From an uncultured Acidobacteriia bacterium (GTDB lineage Bacteria > Acidobacteriota > Terriglobia > Bryobacterales > Bryobacteraceae): a stretch of 64,000 bases of DNA. Both the position numbers and the translations under genes were made by a program. Location of the stretch: NCBI GenBank assembly GCA_903828455.1, contig CAIKMJ010000069.1, positions 33,106 through 97,105 on the forward strand, read 5' to 3'. The notes below the pieces were generated by a model. It had not been told where the DNA came from and ran no database searches. It saw only the letters and a program-made list of their open reading frames with translations. Positions 26,875 through 35,843 of this stretch are shown here, in pieces (position 1 is the first letter of the stretch; each line of letters opens with the position of its first letter).

Positions 26875-28371
26875 TCAGCGGGTCACGCGGAGCAAGCGGT
26901 ATTCGGAGGAAAGGCCCGGGATCGACACCGGTTCCAGCACGCCGCCACGCTCGAGCGCCTGCACGCTGTTATGAAAGGACGGCGATTCGGCGAAGTCGCG
27001 ATCCGGCGTGAGTGCCACCCAGGACGCGCCCGCCTGCGCGATGGCGGCCGACAACTGATCGGGCGTCGCCGCCGGCTGGCCTTCGCCGTAAAACAATGTG
27101 TAACCGCTCGGCGCAAAGCCGCGCACGGACTTCCTGCCTGTATTGAGATAAAACACCGGATCGAGATTGGCGACGATGACGCTCTCGGCGGGCGTGTTCG
27201 AGCGGATGTAGGCGAACAGCTTCTGCATCTCGCGCCAGTTGTCCGTGTCGCGGCCCGTGGACGTGTAGTATCCCGAAGCCCTCGCGTTCGGGATTCGCGA
27301 CGCCGCTGCCCAGACTCCCAGCGCCGCCGCCAGTACAACGAACGCAGCCAGCGCCTCCTTCAGCTCCATGTTGCGGAACACGCGCCATACGATCCAGAGC
27401 AGCAGCGGCAGGATCGGCGCCATGAAGCGCTCCGGCGGCCACGTCCAGCACAGCAGCATCAGGCAATAGATGCCCACGAACAGATCGGGCAGCAGCTGCC
27501 GCCGCACGAACAGGCTCCAGCCGAACACAAACAGAGTGATTCCCAGCGAGAACATGTTGGCCATTCCGGTCAGCAGCGACCATGGCGCCGCCAGCAGGTA
27601 AAGCACATTGCGGAACAGCACCTGCGCCTTTTCGTTGGCCGCGAGGCCCGTCAGAATGTTGGATGCCGCGTAGTTGCCGCTTCCGTAATAAGCCGCGCCG
27701 CTCGCATGCCCGGCGGCGTGAGCGAACGACCATCCGAACCACGGCGAAACCACCAGCATCGCGATCCCGGCAAAAATGAGCGCAGGCCGCAGCCGCCGCC
27801 GCGCCACCAGCGTCAGCATGCAGGCCGCGATCAGCGACACACCCGCGCTGCGTGTCAGCGTCGCAAGGCCGGCCAGCAACCCGGCAAGCCAGATGCTTTC
27901 ATCGAGCAGACAAAGCAGTGCAGCCGTTGCGAGCAGCGCGAACAGCGTTTCCGACATGAGATTCGTTGCCAGAAAAATCACGGTTGGACTGGCCGCCGTC
28001 AGCCCCACAAGGAACAGCGCGCCCTCGGACGACGCTCCCATCCGCGACAGCAGCCGGAATGTGAGATACAGCCACCCCAGCCCGCAGAGCATGGGCAGCA
28101 GCTTCAGCCACTGCGCATTGTCCGAGATGAGCGTGAACAGCGCCAGCGCGGCGGGGAAGACCGGCGGATATTTGGTCTGCGCCAGCGGAACCGGCAGGCT
28201 TCCGATCGTGTAGCCGTGGCCGCTCGCCAGCGATTTCGCCGTGACCAGATAGACGGCATCATCGTGATAAAGTCCGATGCCCGGCGTCAGCCACGCCACG
28301 ATCCAGATCGCGGCGAGCGCTGCCAGCCAGGTCGCAATCGTTGCGCGCTGCGCGCGGGGCGTCAGTACCAT
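26875..28371 (-). CDS. GT39-like polytopic membrane glycosyltransferase 3
   Basis: 498 residues. AAGGGG 7 bases before the ATG supports the start. The first loop carries GLYHDDAVYLVTAKSLASG with a D-D pair, as in GT39 enzymes. About 10-12 helices follow, then a soluble tail (YFYGEG-like region, SWVALTPDRDF). It is the first gene of a three-gene run. Sequence differences between the three loops (PDG, YDE, HDD) suggest different donors or acceptors rather than simple duplicates. Confidence 0.85.
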   Translation of the reverse strand: MVLTPRAQRATIATWLAALAAIWIVAWLTPGIGLYHDDAVYLVTAKSLASGHGYTIGSLPVPLAQTKYPPVFPAALALFTLISDNAQWLKLLPMLCGLGWLYLTFRLLSRMGASSEGALFLVGLTAASPTVIFLATNLMSETLFALLATAALLCLLDESIWLAGLLAGLATLTRSAGVSLIAACMLTLVARRRLRPALIFAGIAMLVVSPWFGWSFAHAAGHASGAAYYGSGNYAASNILTGLAANEKAQVLFRNVLYLLAAPWSLLTGMANMFSLGITLFVFGWSLFVRRQLLPDLFVGIYCLMLLCWTWPPERFMAPILPLLLWIVWRVFRNMELKEALAAFVVLAAALGVWAAASRIPNARASGYYTSTGRDTDNWREMQKLFAYIRSNTPAESVIVANLDPVFYLNTGRKSVRGFAPSGYTLFYGEGQPAATPDQLSAAIAQAGASWVALTPDRDFAESPSFHNSVQALERGGVLEPVSIPGLSSEYRLLRVTR

Positions 28372-28446
28372 GGGAGAACCCCTTTTTTAGCACAACGCTC
28401 TGATTGCGGGAGACGCCGGCCGCGCACGGCGCGCGGCGGCACGGGA

Positions 28447-29325
28447 TCAGATCGATATTTCCTGGCCGATGCGGGAAAGGACAAGCCTGTCCTGACTGTT
28501 CCCGAGCGCCGCGGAAAGCCGTTCGATCGGCTCCAGATACGCTTCGCTGCTCAGCCGGAACGTCTGGTGGTGGATGGGCAGAATGCGCTGCGCCCCGGCA
28601 TCGTCGGCCATCTGCAGGGCCTGCTCCGGCGTGCAGTGCGCATGCAGCCACGGGTTGTACGCACCCACCGGCATCAGCGCCAGATCGGTGCGGCGCAATG
28701 AGCGCAGACTGCGGAAAGTGTCCGTCATCGCCGTGTCGCCGCCGAAAATGACCCGGTGGTTCGCCGTCTCGATCACGTAGCCGTTGTAGCCACGCCACGT
28801 GTCCGTGCGCATCCGCGCGCCCCAGTGCCTCACTTCGAAGGCGCGAATCGTCATCTCGCCGAGGTGCGTCGCCTCGCCCCAGCCCAGTTCGCGCACGGTG
28901 CCGTAGCGCCGCACCCGCAGCAGGTCGCTGGTCCGCGCGGCGGTCACCACGCGCGTTTTTGCCGACTCCAGCGCGCGCAGGCTCGGAATATCGAAATGAT
29001 CCATGTGCGCGTGCGAGAGCAGAATGAGGTCGGGACACGGAAGTTCCCCGAGCCCCAGCGCGGGCGCCACCAGCCGCCGGGGACCCACCGTTGCCGGCCC
29101 CAGGTTGACACCGATTCGGCTGGAAAAGACCGGATCGGTCAGCACCGTAATGCCGTCGATTTTCAGCAGCACCGTGCTGTGTCCCAGCCACGCCGCATGC
29201 AGTCCTTTGTCGCCCCACGCCTTCGGCTCCGGCCGGTGCGCGGCCGAACGGACCGGATGGGCGCGCTCCCGCGCATACTGATCGAGCAGAAACGGAACGG
29301 CCTTCCGGACGAATGCAAGGGGCAC
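28447..29325 (-). CDS. MBL-fold metallohydrolase, NAPE-PLD/UlaG-like
   Basis: 292 residues with a GTG start. WLGHSTVLLKIDG opens the beta-lactamase fold. The metal motif is SHAHMDHFD (H-x-H-x-D-H). Later ligands come from FGGDTAMTD and LPIHHQTF. The sequence is closest to N-acylphosphatidylethanolamine phospholipase D-like and UlaG-like hydrolases. It is cytoplasmic, with no signal. The substrate in bacteria is usually unknown. It is divergent from the GHMP kinase gene, 86 bases away. Confidence 0.9.
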   Translation of the reverse strand: MPLAFVRKAVPFLLDQYARERAHPVRSAAHRPEPKAWGDKGLHAAWLGHSTVLLKIDGITVLTDPVFSSRIGVNLGPATVGPRRLVAPALGLGELPCPDLILLSHAHMDHFDIPSLRALESAKTRVVTAARTSDLLRVRRYGTVRELGWGEATHLGEMTIRAFEVRHWGARMRTDTWRGYNGYVIETANHRVIFGGDTAMTDTFRSLRSLRRTDLALMPVGAYNPWLHAHCTPEQALQMADDAGAQRILPIHHQTFRLSSEAYLEPIERLSAALGNSQDRLVLSRIGQEISI

Positions 29326-29411
29326 GATCTATTAGACGCGCGAATCCGGCGGCGGGTTCAAACCTGTTGGCGGGTCGCTCGTCATGCTATGTTCATAGCT
29401 TCAAAAACAAC

Positions 29412-30443
29412 ATGCGCGAACATCACAGGCGCGTGCGCTCACAGGCGCCCTGCCGCATCGACCTGGCTGGCGGCACTCTCGATCTTTGGCCCCTCTATCT
29501 TTTCCACGATCAGGCGGTGACCATCAATTTTGCGGTGAATCTGCAGACATCGTGCGTGATCGACACGCGCGCCGATGGCCGCATTGTGCTCCGCTCGCGC
29601 GACCTCGGCGTCGAAGAATCCTTCGCGAGCCTCGATGAGCTACGCGCCGCCCGCCGCTATCGCCTGCCGCTCGCCGCGCTGCTGGTAAAGTTCTTCGCGC
29701 CGGAAACCGGCCTGACCATGGACACGCATTCCGAAGCCCCGGCCGGCGCGGGCATTTCGGGCTCTTCCGCCCTGATGATTTCGGTCGCCTCCGCGCTCAG
29801 CAAACTCACCGGGCGCAGATACGGTCTGGAAAAAATCCGCGAAGTGGCGCAGAACGTGGAAGCGCAGGTCATCCGCGTGCCCACCGGCTCGCAGGATTAC
29901 TATCCGGCCCTGTACGGCGGCGTCTCGGCCATTGAGTTCTCGCCGGCCGGCATTGCGCGCACGGCCCTCAGCGTTGACGCGGACGAACTGAACAGCCGCT
30001 TCGTCCTCGCCTATACCGGCGCGCCGCGCAACTCCGGCATCAACAACTGGGAAGTGATGAAGGGGCACATCAACGGCGACCGCGCCATCCACGCCGCCTT
30101 CGATCGCATTGCCGCCATCGCCGCCGCCATGCGCGGCGCACTCGAACGCGAAGACTGGGCAGAGGCCGGCAGCCTGCTTCGCGACGAATGGGCCAGCCGC
30201 AAGCGCAATGCTCCCGGCATTACGACTCCGCTGATCGACCGCCTTGTCGCTTCCGCGCGCCGCGCCGGCTGCACCGGAGCCAAAGTCTGCGGCGCGGGCG
30301 GCGGCGGCTGCGTTGTCTTCCTCGTGGAGCCCGATGCGAAGGAGCGAGTCTCGCGCATCGTCGAAGCCAACGGCGCTCAGGTGCTCAACGCTCGCGTCGC
30401 CCCGCGCGGCGTTACGGTCACCGCCACGCGGTCCCGCGCATGA
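29412..30443 (+). CDS. GHMP-family sugar kinase
   Basis: 343 residues from the ATG at 29412. Motif 1 is PCRIDLAGGTLD, motif 2 is APAGAGISGSSALM (the GSS ATP-phosphate loop) and motif 3 is CGAGGGGCVVFL. The RIDLAGGTLD form resembles D-glycero-D-manno-heptose 7-phosphate and fucose-type kinases more than galactokinase or mevalonate kinase. It phosphorylates a sugar or sugar phosphate in the cytosol. It overlaps the next gene as ATGA (30440-30443) and heads a six-gene plus-strand run to 37399. Confidence 0.85.
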   Translation: MREHHRRVRSQAPCRIDLAGGTLDLWPLYLFHDQAVTINFAVNLQTSCVIDTRADGRIVLRSRDLGVEESFASLDELRAARRYRLPLAALLVKFFAPETGLTMDTHSEAPAGAGISGSSALMISVASALSKLTGRRYGLEKIREVAQNVEAQVIRVPTGSQDYYPALYGGVSAIEFSPAGIARTALSVDADELNSRFVLAYTGAPRNSGINNWEVMKGHINGDRAIHAAFDRIAAIAAAMRGALEREDWAEAGSLLRDEWASRKRNAPGITTPLIDRLVASARRAGCTGAKVCGAGGGGCVVFLVEPDAKERVSRIVEANGAQVLNARVAPRGVTVTATRSRA

Positions 30444-31309
30444 GCCTCCGCGACCGGCTGCGTCCGATCTTCGGCGCCGTCGTCTGCGCGGTCCTGTTTT
30501 TTGCCTTCGCATGGCTGCTCGGCCCGCCCATTCGCTTCTTCGGCGGAGCCATGGCCGCCCTCACCGTTACGCCGCTCATCGCCGCTCTCGTTTCCGGCGC
30601 ATTGTGTATGGCGATCTTCGATTCCGGCAGTCTCGCCGACCTCGGCCTTCGGCTGCATCCCGGCGCCCTGCGGAACCTGGTCTCCGGCATCATTGCCGCT
30701 TCGCTCGGCGCGGCGCTCACCGCGCTGCCCGCGGTCTGGCTCGGCTGCGCGCGCTTCGTGACCGCCAGCTTCCCGACAGCGCCGGGCGGCGATATCGCGA
30801 CGCCCGCCGCGCCGCTCGTTCCCCTGCTGCTTTTCTGCGGCGCGGCGGGCGAGGAGATCGCCTTCCGCGGCTTCCCGCTGCAGTATCTGATGCGCGGCTA
30901 TGGCGCGTGGCCCGGCATCCTCGGCATCGGCGTCCTCTTCGGCCTCGTCCATCTCGGCAACCCAGGCGTCACGCCGCTGGCCGCCCTCAACACGGCCGGC
31001 TTCGGCATTCTCTTCGGCGCGGCCCTTCTGCGCACGCGCAGCCTCTGGCTCCCCATCGGGATGCATTTCGGCTGGAACGTCACACTGCCGTTTCTTGGAG
31101 TCCCACTCAGCGGACTTACAATCAAAGTGACAGGACATCGACTCATATGGAACGCCGGAGAGCTTTGGAGCGGCGGCAGCTACGGACCGGAAGCGGGCCT
31201 TCCCGCGACTGCGGTCCTGCTCGTCCTGCTCGTGCTGGTCTGGCTCCTGCCCCTTCCGCCAGGCAGGGCATCGCTTCTCGAAGCGCCCGATTCGCCGCCG
31301 GCCTGCTGA
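30440..31309 (+). CDS. CPBP-family intramembrane metalloprotease
   Basis: 289 residues, mostly transmembrane. The Abi/CAAX-protease motifs are present: EEIAFRG (motif 1), FGLVHLGNP (motif 2) and HFGWN (motif 3). These residues hold the metal in family members. CPBP proteins cleave or modify membrane substrates; the role here is unknown. Translation is coupled to the GHMP kinase by a 4-base overlap. Confidence 0.9.
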   Translation: MSLRDRLRPIFGAVVCAVLFFAFAWLLGPPIRFFGGAMAALTVTPLIAALVSGALCMAIFDSGSLADLGLRLHPGALRNLVSGIIAASLGAALTALPAVWLGCARFVTASFPTAPGGDIATPAAPLVPLLLFCGAAGEEIAFRGFPLQYLMRGYGAWPGILGIGVLFGLVHLGNPGVTPLAALNTAGFGILFGAALLRTRSLWLPIGMHFGWNVTLPFLGVPLSGLTIKVTGHRLIWNAGELWSGGSYGPEAGLPATAVLLVLLVLVWLLPLPPGRASLLEAPDSPPAC

Positions 31310-31326
31310 TCGCACTCACTCTGGCG

Positions 31327-32085
31327 GTGACGCTTTCCGCCGCAATCATTCCGGTTAAGGACAAACTCACCGAGGACGAAAAGATCGCTCTCCTGCGCGG
31401 ACTCAGCGCCGAGTACGCCAAAGCCAAAGAAGACATCCCGCGTTCGAAAAAGCCGCTTGAGCTGAATGCGGACGGCACCTTTGCCCAGCTCCAGTGGCAG
31501 AACGCGAAGACTTCCGGAGGCACCGCCGCTCGCCAGGGCGACAAGGTTCAGATCACGCACGTCACCTTCGAGGGCGATCGCCTCCTTCTGGAGATTGACG
31601 GCGGCCTCACCAACGGCACCCACTGGTACGACCATATTCAGGCCGGCGTGGGCGGCGGCGGAGGCATGGTGCCGGTGAACAATACGGCGCCCGGCGCGGC
31701 GCACAACGGCACGTACATCGAGATCAACTTCCACAAGCCCATGGAGAATCTCGACGTCAACGCGGTGAAGCGAATTCTGGAACCGATTCTCCTGTTCGAT
31801 CAGCGTTCCCCCACCATGCTGTACACGGAAACGCTTTCGCCCGAACTTCGTCAGGCCGTTACCGAAAAGCGCGCCATCGTCGGGATGGATCGCGACCAGG
31901 TGATGCTCGCCGTCGGCCGCCCCGTGCGCAAGGTTCGTGAGACGGACAAAGAGGGGCTCGAAACGGAAGACTGGATTTACGGCACGCCGCCCGGCAAGAT
32001 CACGTTCGTCACCTTTGCCGACAACAAAGTAATCAAAGTGAAAGACCAGTACGCGGGCCTCGGCATCGAGACCTCGCCGAAGTAG
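31327..32085 (+). CDS. Secreted protein with BamE/SmpA-like segment
   Basis: The start is uncertain. GTG at 31327 avoids a long overlap, but the codons just before it encode a hydrophobic stretch (FAAGLLIALTLAV) that looks like the signal peptide. The real start may therefore be further up: ATG 31147 with AGGA 11 bases before it, or TTG 31165, inside the CPBP gene. The mature domain includes KLTEDEKIALLRGLSAEYAK and a charged beta region. IVGMDRDQVMLAVGRPVRKV is typical of the BamE/OmlA fold, followed by a WIYG strand. It is probably periplasmic or outer-membrane associated. It ends 16 bases before the DUF1592 gene. Confidence 0.75.
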   Translation: MTLSAAIIPVKDKLTEDEKIALLRGLSAEYAKAKEDIPRSKKPLELNADGTFAQLQWQNAKTSGGTAARQGDKVQITHVTFEGDRLLLEIDGGLTNGTHWYDHIQAGVGGGGGMVPVNNTAPGAAHNGTYIEINFHKPMENLDVNAVKRILEPILLFDQRSPTMLYTETLSPELRQAVTEKRAIVGMDRDQVMLAVGRPVRKVRETDKEGLETEDWIYGTPPGKITFVTFADNKVIKVKDQYAGLGIETSPK

Positions 32086-32101
32086 CCGCGGGCGCAGGAC
32101 A

Positions 32102-34468
32102 ATGGCGATTGCGATGCGCGTCACCCGATTCGCCTGCTCCCTGCTGCTCCTCTGCGCCGCGCAACTGCGCGCCGCCACGCCGCCCGCTGCTTTCTCTGCG
32201 CTCACCGCTCGCTACTGTTCCACCTGTCACAACCCGGCGCTGAAATCCGGCGGCCTCTCGTTCGCCGCGCTCGACTTCGCACACCCCGAACAGGAACGCG
32301 CGCAGTTCGAACGCATGATCCGCAAACTCCGCGTCGGTCTCATGCCGCCGCCGGGCGCTCCCCGGCCGGCGCCCGCTGAACTCGCCGCGTTCGCCGCCTC
32401 CCTCGAAGACGCCCTCGATCGCGACGCCGCGCTCCATCCGCACCCCGGCCGCCCCGCGCTCCACCGGCTCAATCGCGCCGAGTACGCCAACTCGATCCGC
32501 GATCTGCTCCACCTCGATATCGATCCCGCCGCGCTGCTCCCGCCCGACGATTCTTCGCGCGGCTTCGACAACATGTCCGGCTCGCTCAACACGTCGCCGG
32601 CCCTCATGGATGCGTGGCTTCGCGCCGCATCCCGCATCGCGCGCCTCGCTGTTGGCGAACCGGCCACTGCCGCGGCCACCGCCACCTGGCGCATTCCGCG
32701 CGTGGTCTCACAAACACGCCACATCGAAGGCACACCGCAGGGCACGCGCGGCGGCATCGCGGTGAGCCACAACTTCCCTGCCTCGGGCGACTATACTTTC
32801 CGCCTCGTTTTCTATACTTCGCTTGACGGTCCGCTCTTCGGCGCTGCCCTCGCCGCCGGTGAACGCATCGAAATTTCGGTGGATGGCCGCCCGGTCGCGC
32901 TGCTCAAAATCGATCCGGAGATGCAGTCGACCGACGATCTCCGCACGCCGCCCGTTCCCATCGAAGCCGGCCCGCATCGCATCGCCGCCGCTTTCATCCA
33001 GACCGCCGACGGCCCCGTGGAAGACGACATGCAGCGCAGCGAGCAGCCTCTCGCCGATCTCAACACTGCCGCCTTTCCCGGCCTGACAAATCTGCCGCAC
33101 CTGGCCGAACTCAGCGTCACCGGACCCGCCGCGGCGTCGGCAACCATGCCCGACACGCCCGGCCGCCGCGCTGTTTTCACCTGTCATCCGGCCACGCCTG
33201 CCGGAGAACTCCCGTGCGCGCGGGCCATCGTCACGCGCCTTTTGCGGCAAGCCTGGCGTCGCCCCGTCACTGCTGCCGACGCCGAGCCCATCCTCCGCTT
33301 CTATCTCGACGCGCGCGCCTCAGGCAGCTTCGATTCCGCCATCGCCGCGGCACTCGAAGCCATCCTCGCCAGCCCCGAATTCGTCTTCCGTTTCGAACGC
33401 ACGCCCTCACCTGCCCCCGCTGCCCCGTATCCTGTCAGCGACGTCGAACTCGCCTCGCGCCTCTCGTTCTTTCTTTGGAGCGCTCCGCCCGATGAACCCC
33501 TGCTCGCCGCCGCCTCTGCTCGCCGCCTGCGCCAGCCAGGCGTGATCGAAGCCCAGGTGCGCCGCATGCTCGCCGACCCGCGCGCTTCCTCGCTCTCCAC
33601 CCGCTTCGCCGCGCAGTGGCTGCGCCTCGCCGGTCTGCGCGACGCCCAGCCCGATCAGTTCCTCTTCCCTTTCTTCAACCGCAACCTTGCCGATTCGATG
33701 CGCCGCGAGACCGAACTCCTTTTCGATTCCCTCATTCGCGAAGACCGTTCGCTGCTCGATCTCCTCACCGCCGGCTACACGTTCGTCGATGAGAACCTCG
33801 CGCGCCATTACGCCATCCCGGGCGTGCTCGGCACGCGTTTCCGCCGGGTCCCGGTGACTGACGAAAATCGCCGCGGCATCCTCGGCCACGCCGGCATCCT
33901 CACGCTGACCTCGATCTCGAACCGCACCTCGCCAGTCGCGCGCGGCAAATACGTATTGGAAGTTCTGCTCAACACCACCCCGCCCGCTGCGCCGCCCAAC
34001 GTGCCGCCGCTCCGCACCGTTGCCGAAAACGCCGCGCCCCGCACGGTCCGCGAATCCATGGAAGCCCACCGCTCGCAGGAACCCTGCCGCTCCTGCCACA
34101 GCATCATCGACCCCATCGGCTTCTCGCTGGAAAACTTCGACGCCACCGGCGCCTGGCGCGCCAAAGACAACGGCGCCCGCATCGATTCCTCCGGCACGCT
34201 CTTCGACGGCACTCCGCTCAGCGGCCCGGCTTCGCTTCGTCAGGCCTTGCTCGCTCGCAGCGACATGTTCCGCCAGGCATTCACCGAAAATCTTCTCGCC
34301 TACGCGCTCGGCCGCGTCCTCGAACCCGCCGACATGCCGGCCGTACGAGCCATCTCGCGCGACGCGGCAAGCAGCAATAACCGGCTCTCTTCGTTCATCA
34401 TGGGAGTAGTGAAGAGCGCTCCCTTCCGGTTGCGTGACGTCGAAACGGCGCCCGCCGCCGCTCACTAA
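32102..34468 (+). CDS. DUF1592-family protein with cytochrome c-like N-terminus (PSCyt1 type)
   Basis: 788 residues. A signal peptide is followed by YCSTCHNP (CxxCH 39-43), a haem-binding planctomycete-type cytochrome domain. Next come a DUF1587 region (HRLNRAEYANSIRDLLHL), a central jelly-roll, DUF1592 (ELASRLSFFLWSAPPDEPL) and DUF1588 (LTSISNRTSPVARGKYVLE). A second CxxCH lies in PCRSCHSIIDPIGF, then DUF1585 at the end. Such proteins are abundant in Planctomycetes, Verrucomicrobia and Acidobacteria and pair with DUF1552 proteins. They are thought to act in periplasmic redox or polymer metabolism, but the chemistry is unproved. The stop is 4 bases from the next ATG. Confidence 0.93.
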   Translation: MAIAMRVTRFACSLLLLCAAQLRAATPPAAFSALTARYCSTCHNPALKSGGLSFAALDFAHPEQERAQFERMIRKLRVGLMPPPGAPRPAPAELAAFAASLEDALDRDAALHPHPGRPALHRLNRAEYANSIRDLLHLDIDPAALLPPDDSSRGFDNMSGSLNTSPALMDAWLRAASRIARLAVGEPATAAATATWRIPRVVSQTRHIEGTPQGTRGGIAVSHNFPASGDYTFRLVFYTSLDGPLFGAALAAGERIEISVDGRPVALLKIDPEMQSTDDLRTPPVPIEAGPHRIAAAFIQTADGPVEDDMQRSEQPLADLNTAAFPGLTNLPHLAELSVTGPAAASATMPDTPGRRAVFTCHPATPAGELPCARAIVTRLLRQAWRRPVTAADAEPILRFYLDARASGSFDSAIAAALEAILASPEFVFRFERTPSPAPAAPYPVSDVELASRLSFFLWSAPPDEPLLAAASARRLRQPGVIEAQVRRMLADPRASSLSTRFAAQWLRLAGLRDAQPDQFLFPFFNRNLADSMRRETELLFDSLIREDRSLLDLLTAGYTFVDENLARHYAIPGVLGTRFRRVPVTDENRRGILGHAGILTLTSISNRTSPVARGKYVLEVLLNTTPPAAPPNVPPLRTVAENAAPRTVRESMEAHRSQEPCRSCHSIIDPIGFSLENFDATGAWRAKDNGARIDSSGTLFDGTPLSGPASLRQALLARSDMFRQAFTENLLAYALGRVLEPADMPAVRAISRDAASSNNRLSSFIMGVVKSAPFRLRDVETAPAAAH

Positions 34469-34472
34469 GGCC

Positions 34473-35843
34473 ATGTTTCTCGCACAACGCCATCTCGACC
34501 GCCGCACCGTTCTCCGCGGACTCGGCGTCTCGCTCGCGCTGCCGCTGTTCGACGCCATGGTGCCCGCGCAAACTCCGCTCGCCCGCACCGCCGCATCTCC
34601 TCGTTCGCGGCTCGCCTGCATTGAGATCGTGCACGGCGCGGCCGGCAGCACCCTCGACGGTTCGAACAAGCACTACTGGTCGCCCGCCGAAACCGGCTCG
34701 GACTTCCGCATCACCGAAACCCTCGAACCTCTCGCCGCGCACCGCGACGCCCTGACGATCGTCACGGGCACCGACCTCAACGCCGCCACCGCATGGTCAC
34801 CCGGCGAAGAAGGCGCCGATCATTTCCGTTCCAGTTCCGCGTTCCTCACCGCCTCCCATCCGAAGATGACCGAGGGCGCGGACATTTACTGCGGCACGTC
34901 CGCCGATCAGATCTACGCCGCCGAAGCCGGCCGCGACACGCCCATTCCCTCGCTCCAGCTCTGCATCGAAAGTCTCGATGGCTCCGGCGCCTGCGACTAC
35001 GGCTACGCCTGCATTTACTCCGACACCATCTCCTGGGCCTCGCCCACCACTCCGCTGCCCATGACGCTCGACCCGCGCATGGTCTTCGAATCCCTCTTCG
35101 GCGACGGCGCAACGCCCGCCGAACGCCGCCGCCGTCAGCAACTCTCCGGCAGCATCCTCGACTGGATCTCCTCCTCCGTTGCTTCGCTGAAGAAAGAGCT
35201 CGGCCCGTCCGACCGCGCCCGTCTCGACGGCTATCTCGACGACGTTCGCGAAATCGAGCGCCGCATCCAGGCCATCGAACGATTCAATCGGTCCGGCGAA
35301 ACCCGTGCCCTCCCGGCCGCGCCCGCCGGCGTTCCCGACTCCTACGATCAGCACGTCCGCCTGATGTTCGATCTTCAGGCCCTCGCCTTCATGACCGGCG
35401 TCACGCGCGTCTCCGCCTTCAAAATGAGTCGCGACGTGAATCAGCGCGTCTTCCCCGAAACCGGCGTCCGCACGTCTTTCCACTCCGCCTCGCACCATGA
35501 AGAGGCGCCTTCGAAGATTGCCGATTTCGCCCGCATCAACCGCTATCACGTCAGTCTGCTGGCTTATTTTCTGGACCGCCTGCGCAACACTCCCGATGGC
35601 GACGGCACGCTGCTCGACCACTCGCTCGTCCTCTACGGCAGCCCCATGGGCGACTCCAACGCGCACAACCACAAACGCCTGCCCATCCTGCTCGCCGGCC
35701 ACGCTTCGGGCCGCGTCAAAGGCAACCTGCATCTGCGTACGCCCGATGGCGAACCGATGGCCAACGTTCTGCTCACCATGCTGCGCCGCCTCGATGTCCG
35801 CATCGACCGCATCGGCGACAGCACCGGAGAACTCAGCATCTGA
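34473..35843 (+). CDS. DUF1552-family secreted protein
   Basis: 456 residues. A twin-arginine-like signal (HLDRRTVLRGLGVSLALPL, residues 7-25) suggests folded export by Tat. The DUF1552 body has HGAAGSTLDG, SSSAFLTASHP, FKMSRDVNQRVFPETG and HHEEAPSKIADFA. DUF1552 is structurally near arylsulfatase/alkaline phosphatase-like folds and is nearly always found next to DUF1592. It overlaps the ankyrin gene as TGATG at 35841-35845, so the two are translationally coupled. The substrate is unknown. Confidence 0.93.
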   Translation: MFLAQRHLDRRTVLRGLGVSLALPLFDAMVPAQTPLARTAASPRSRLACIEIVHGAAGSTLDGSNKHYWSPAETGSDFRITETLEPLAAHRDALTIVTGTDLNAATAWSPGEEGADHFRSSSAFLTASHPKMTEGADIYCGTSADQIYAAEAGRDTPIPSLQLCIESLDGSGACDYGYACIYSDTISWASPTTPLPMTLDPRMVFESLFGDGATPAERRRRQQLSGSILDWISSSVASLKKELGPSDRARLDGYLDDVREIERRIQAIERFNRSGETRALPAAPAGVPDSYDQHVRLMFDLQALAFMTGVTRVSAFKMSRDVNQRVFPETGVRTSFHSASHHEEAPSKIADFARINRYHVSLLAYFLDRLRNTPDGDGTLLDHSLVLYGSPMGDSNAHNHKRLPILLAGHASGRVKGNLHLRTPDGEPMANVLLTMLRRLDVRIDRIGDSTGELSI

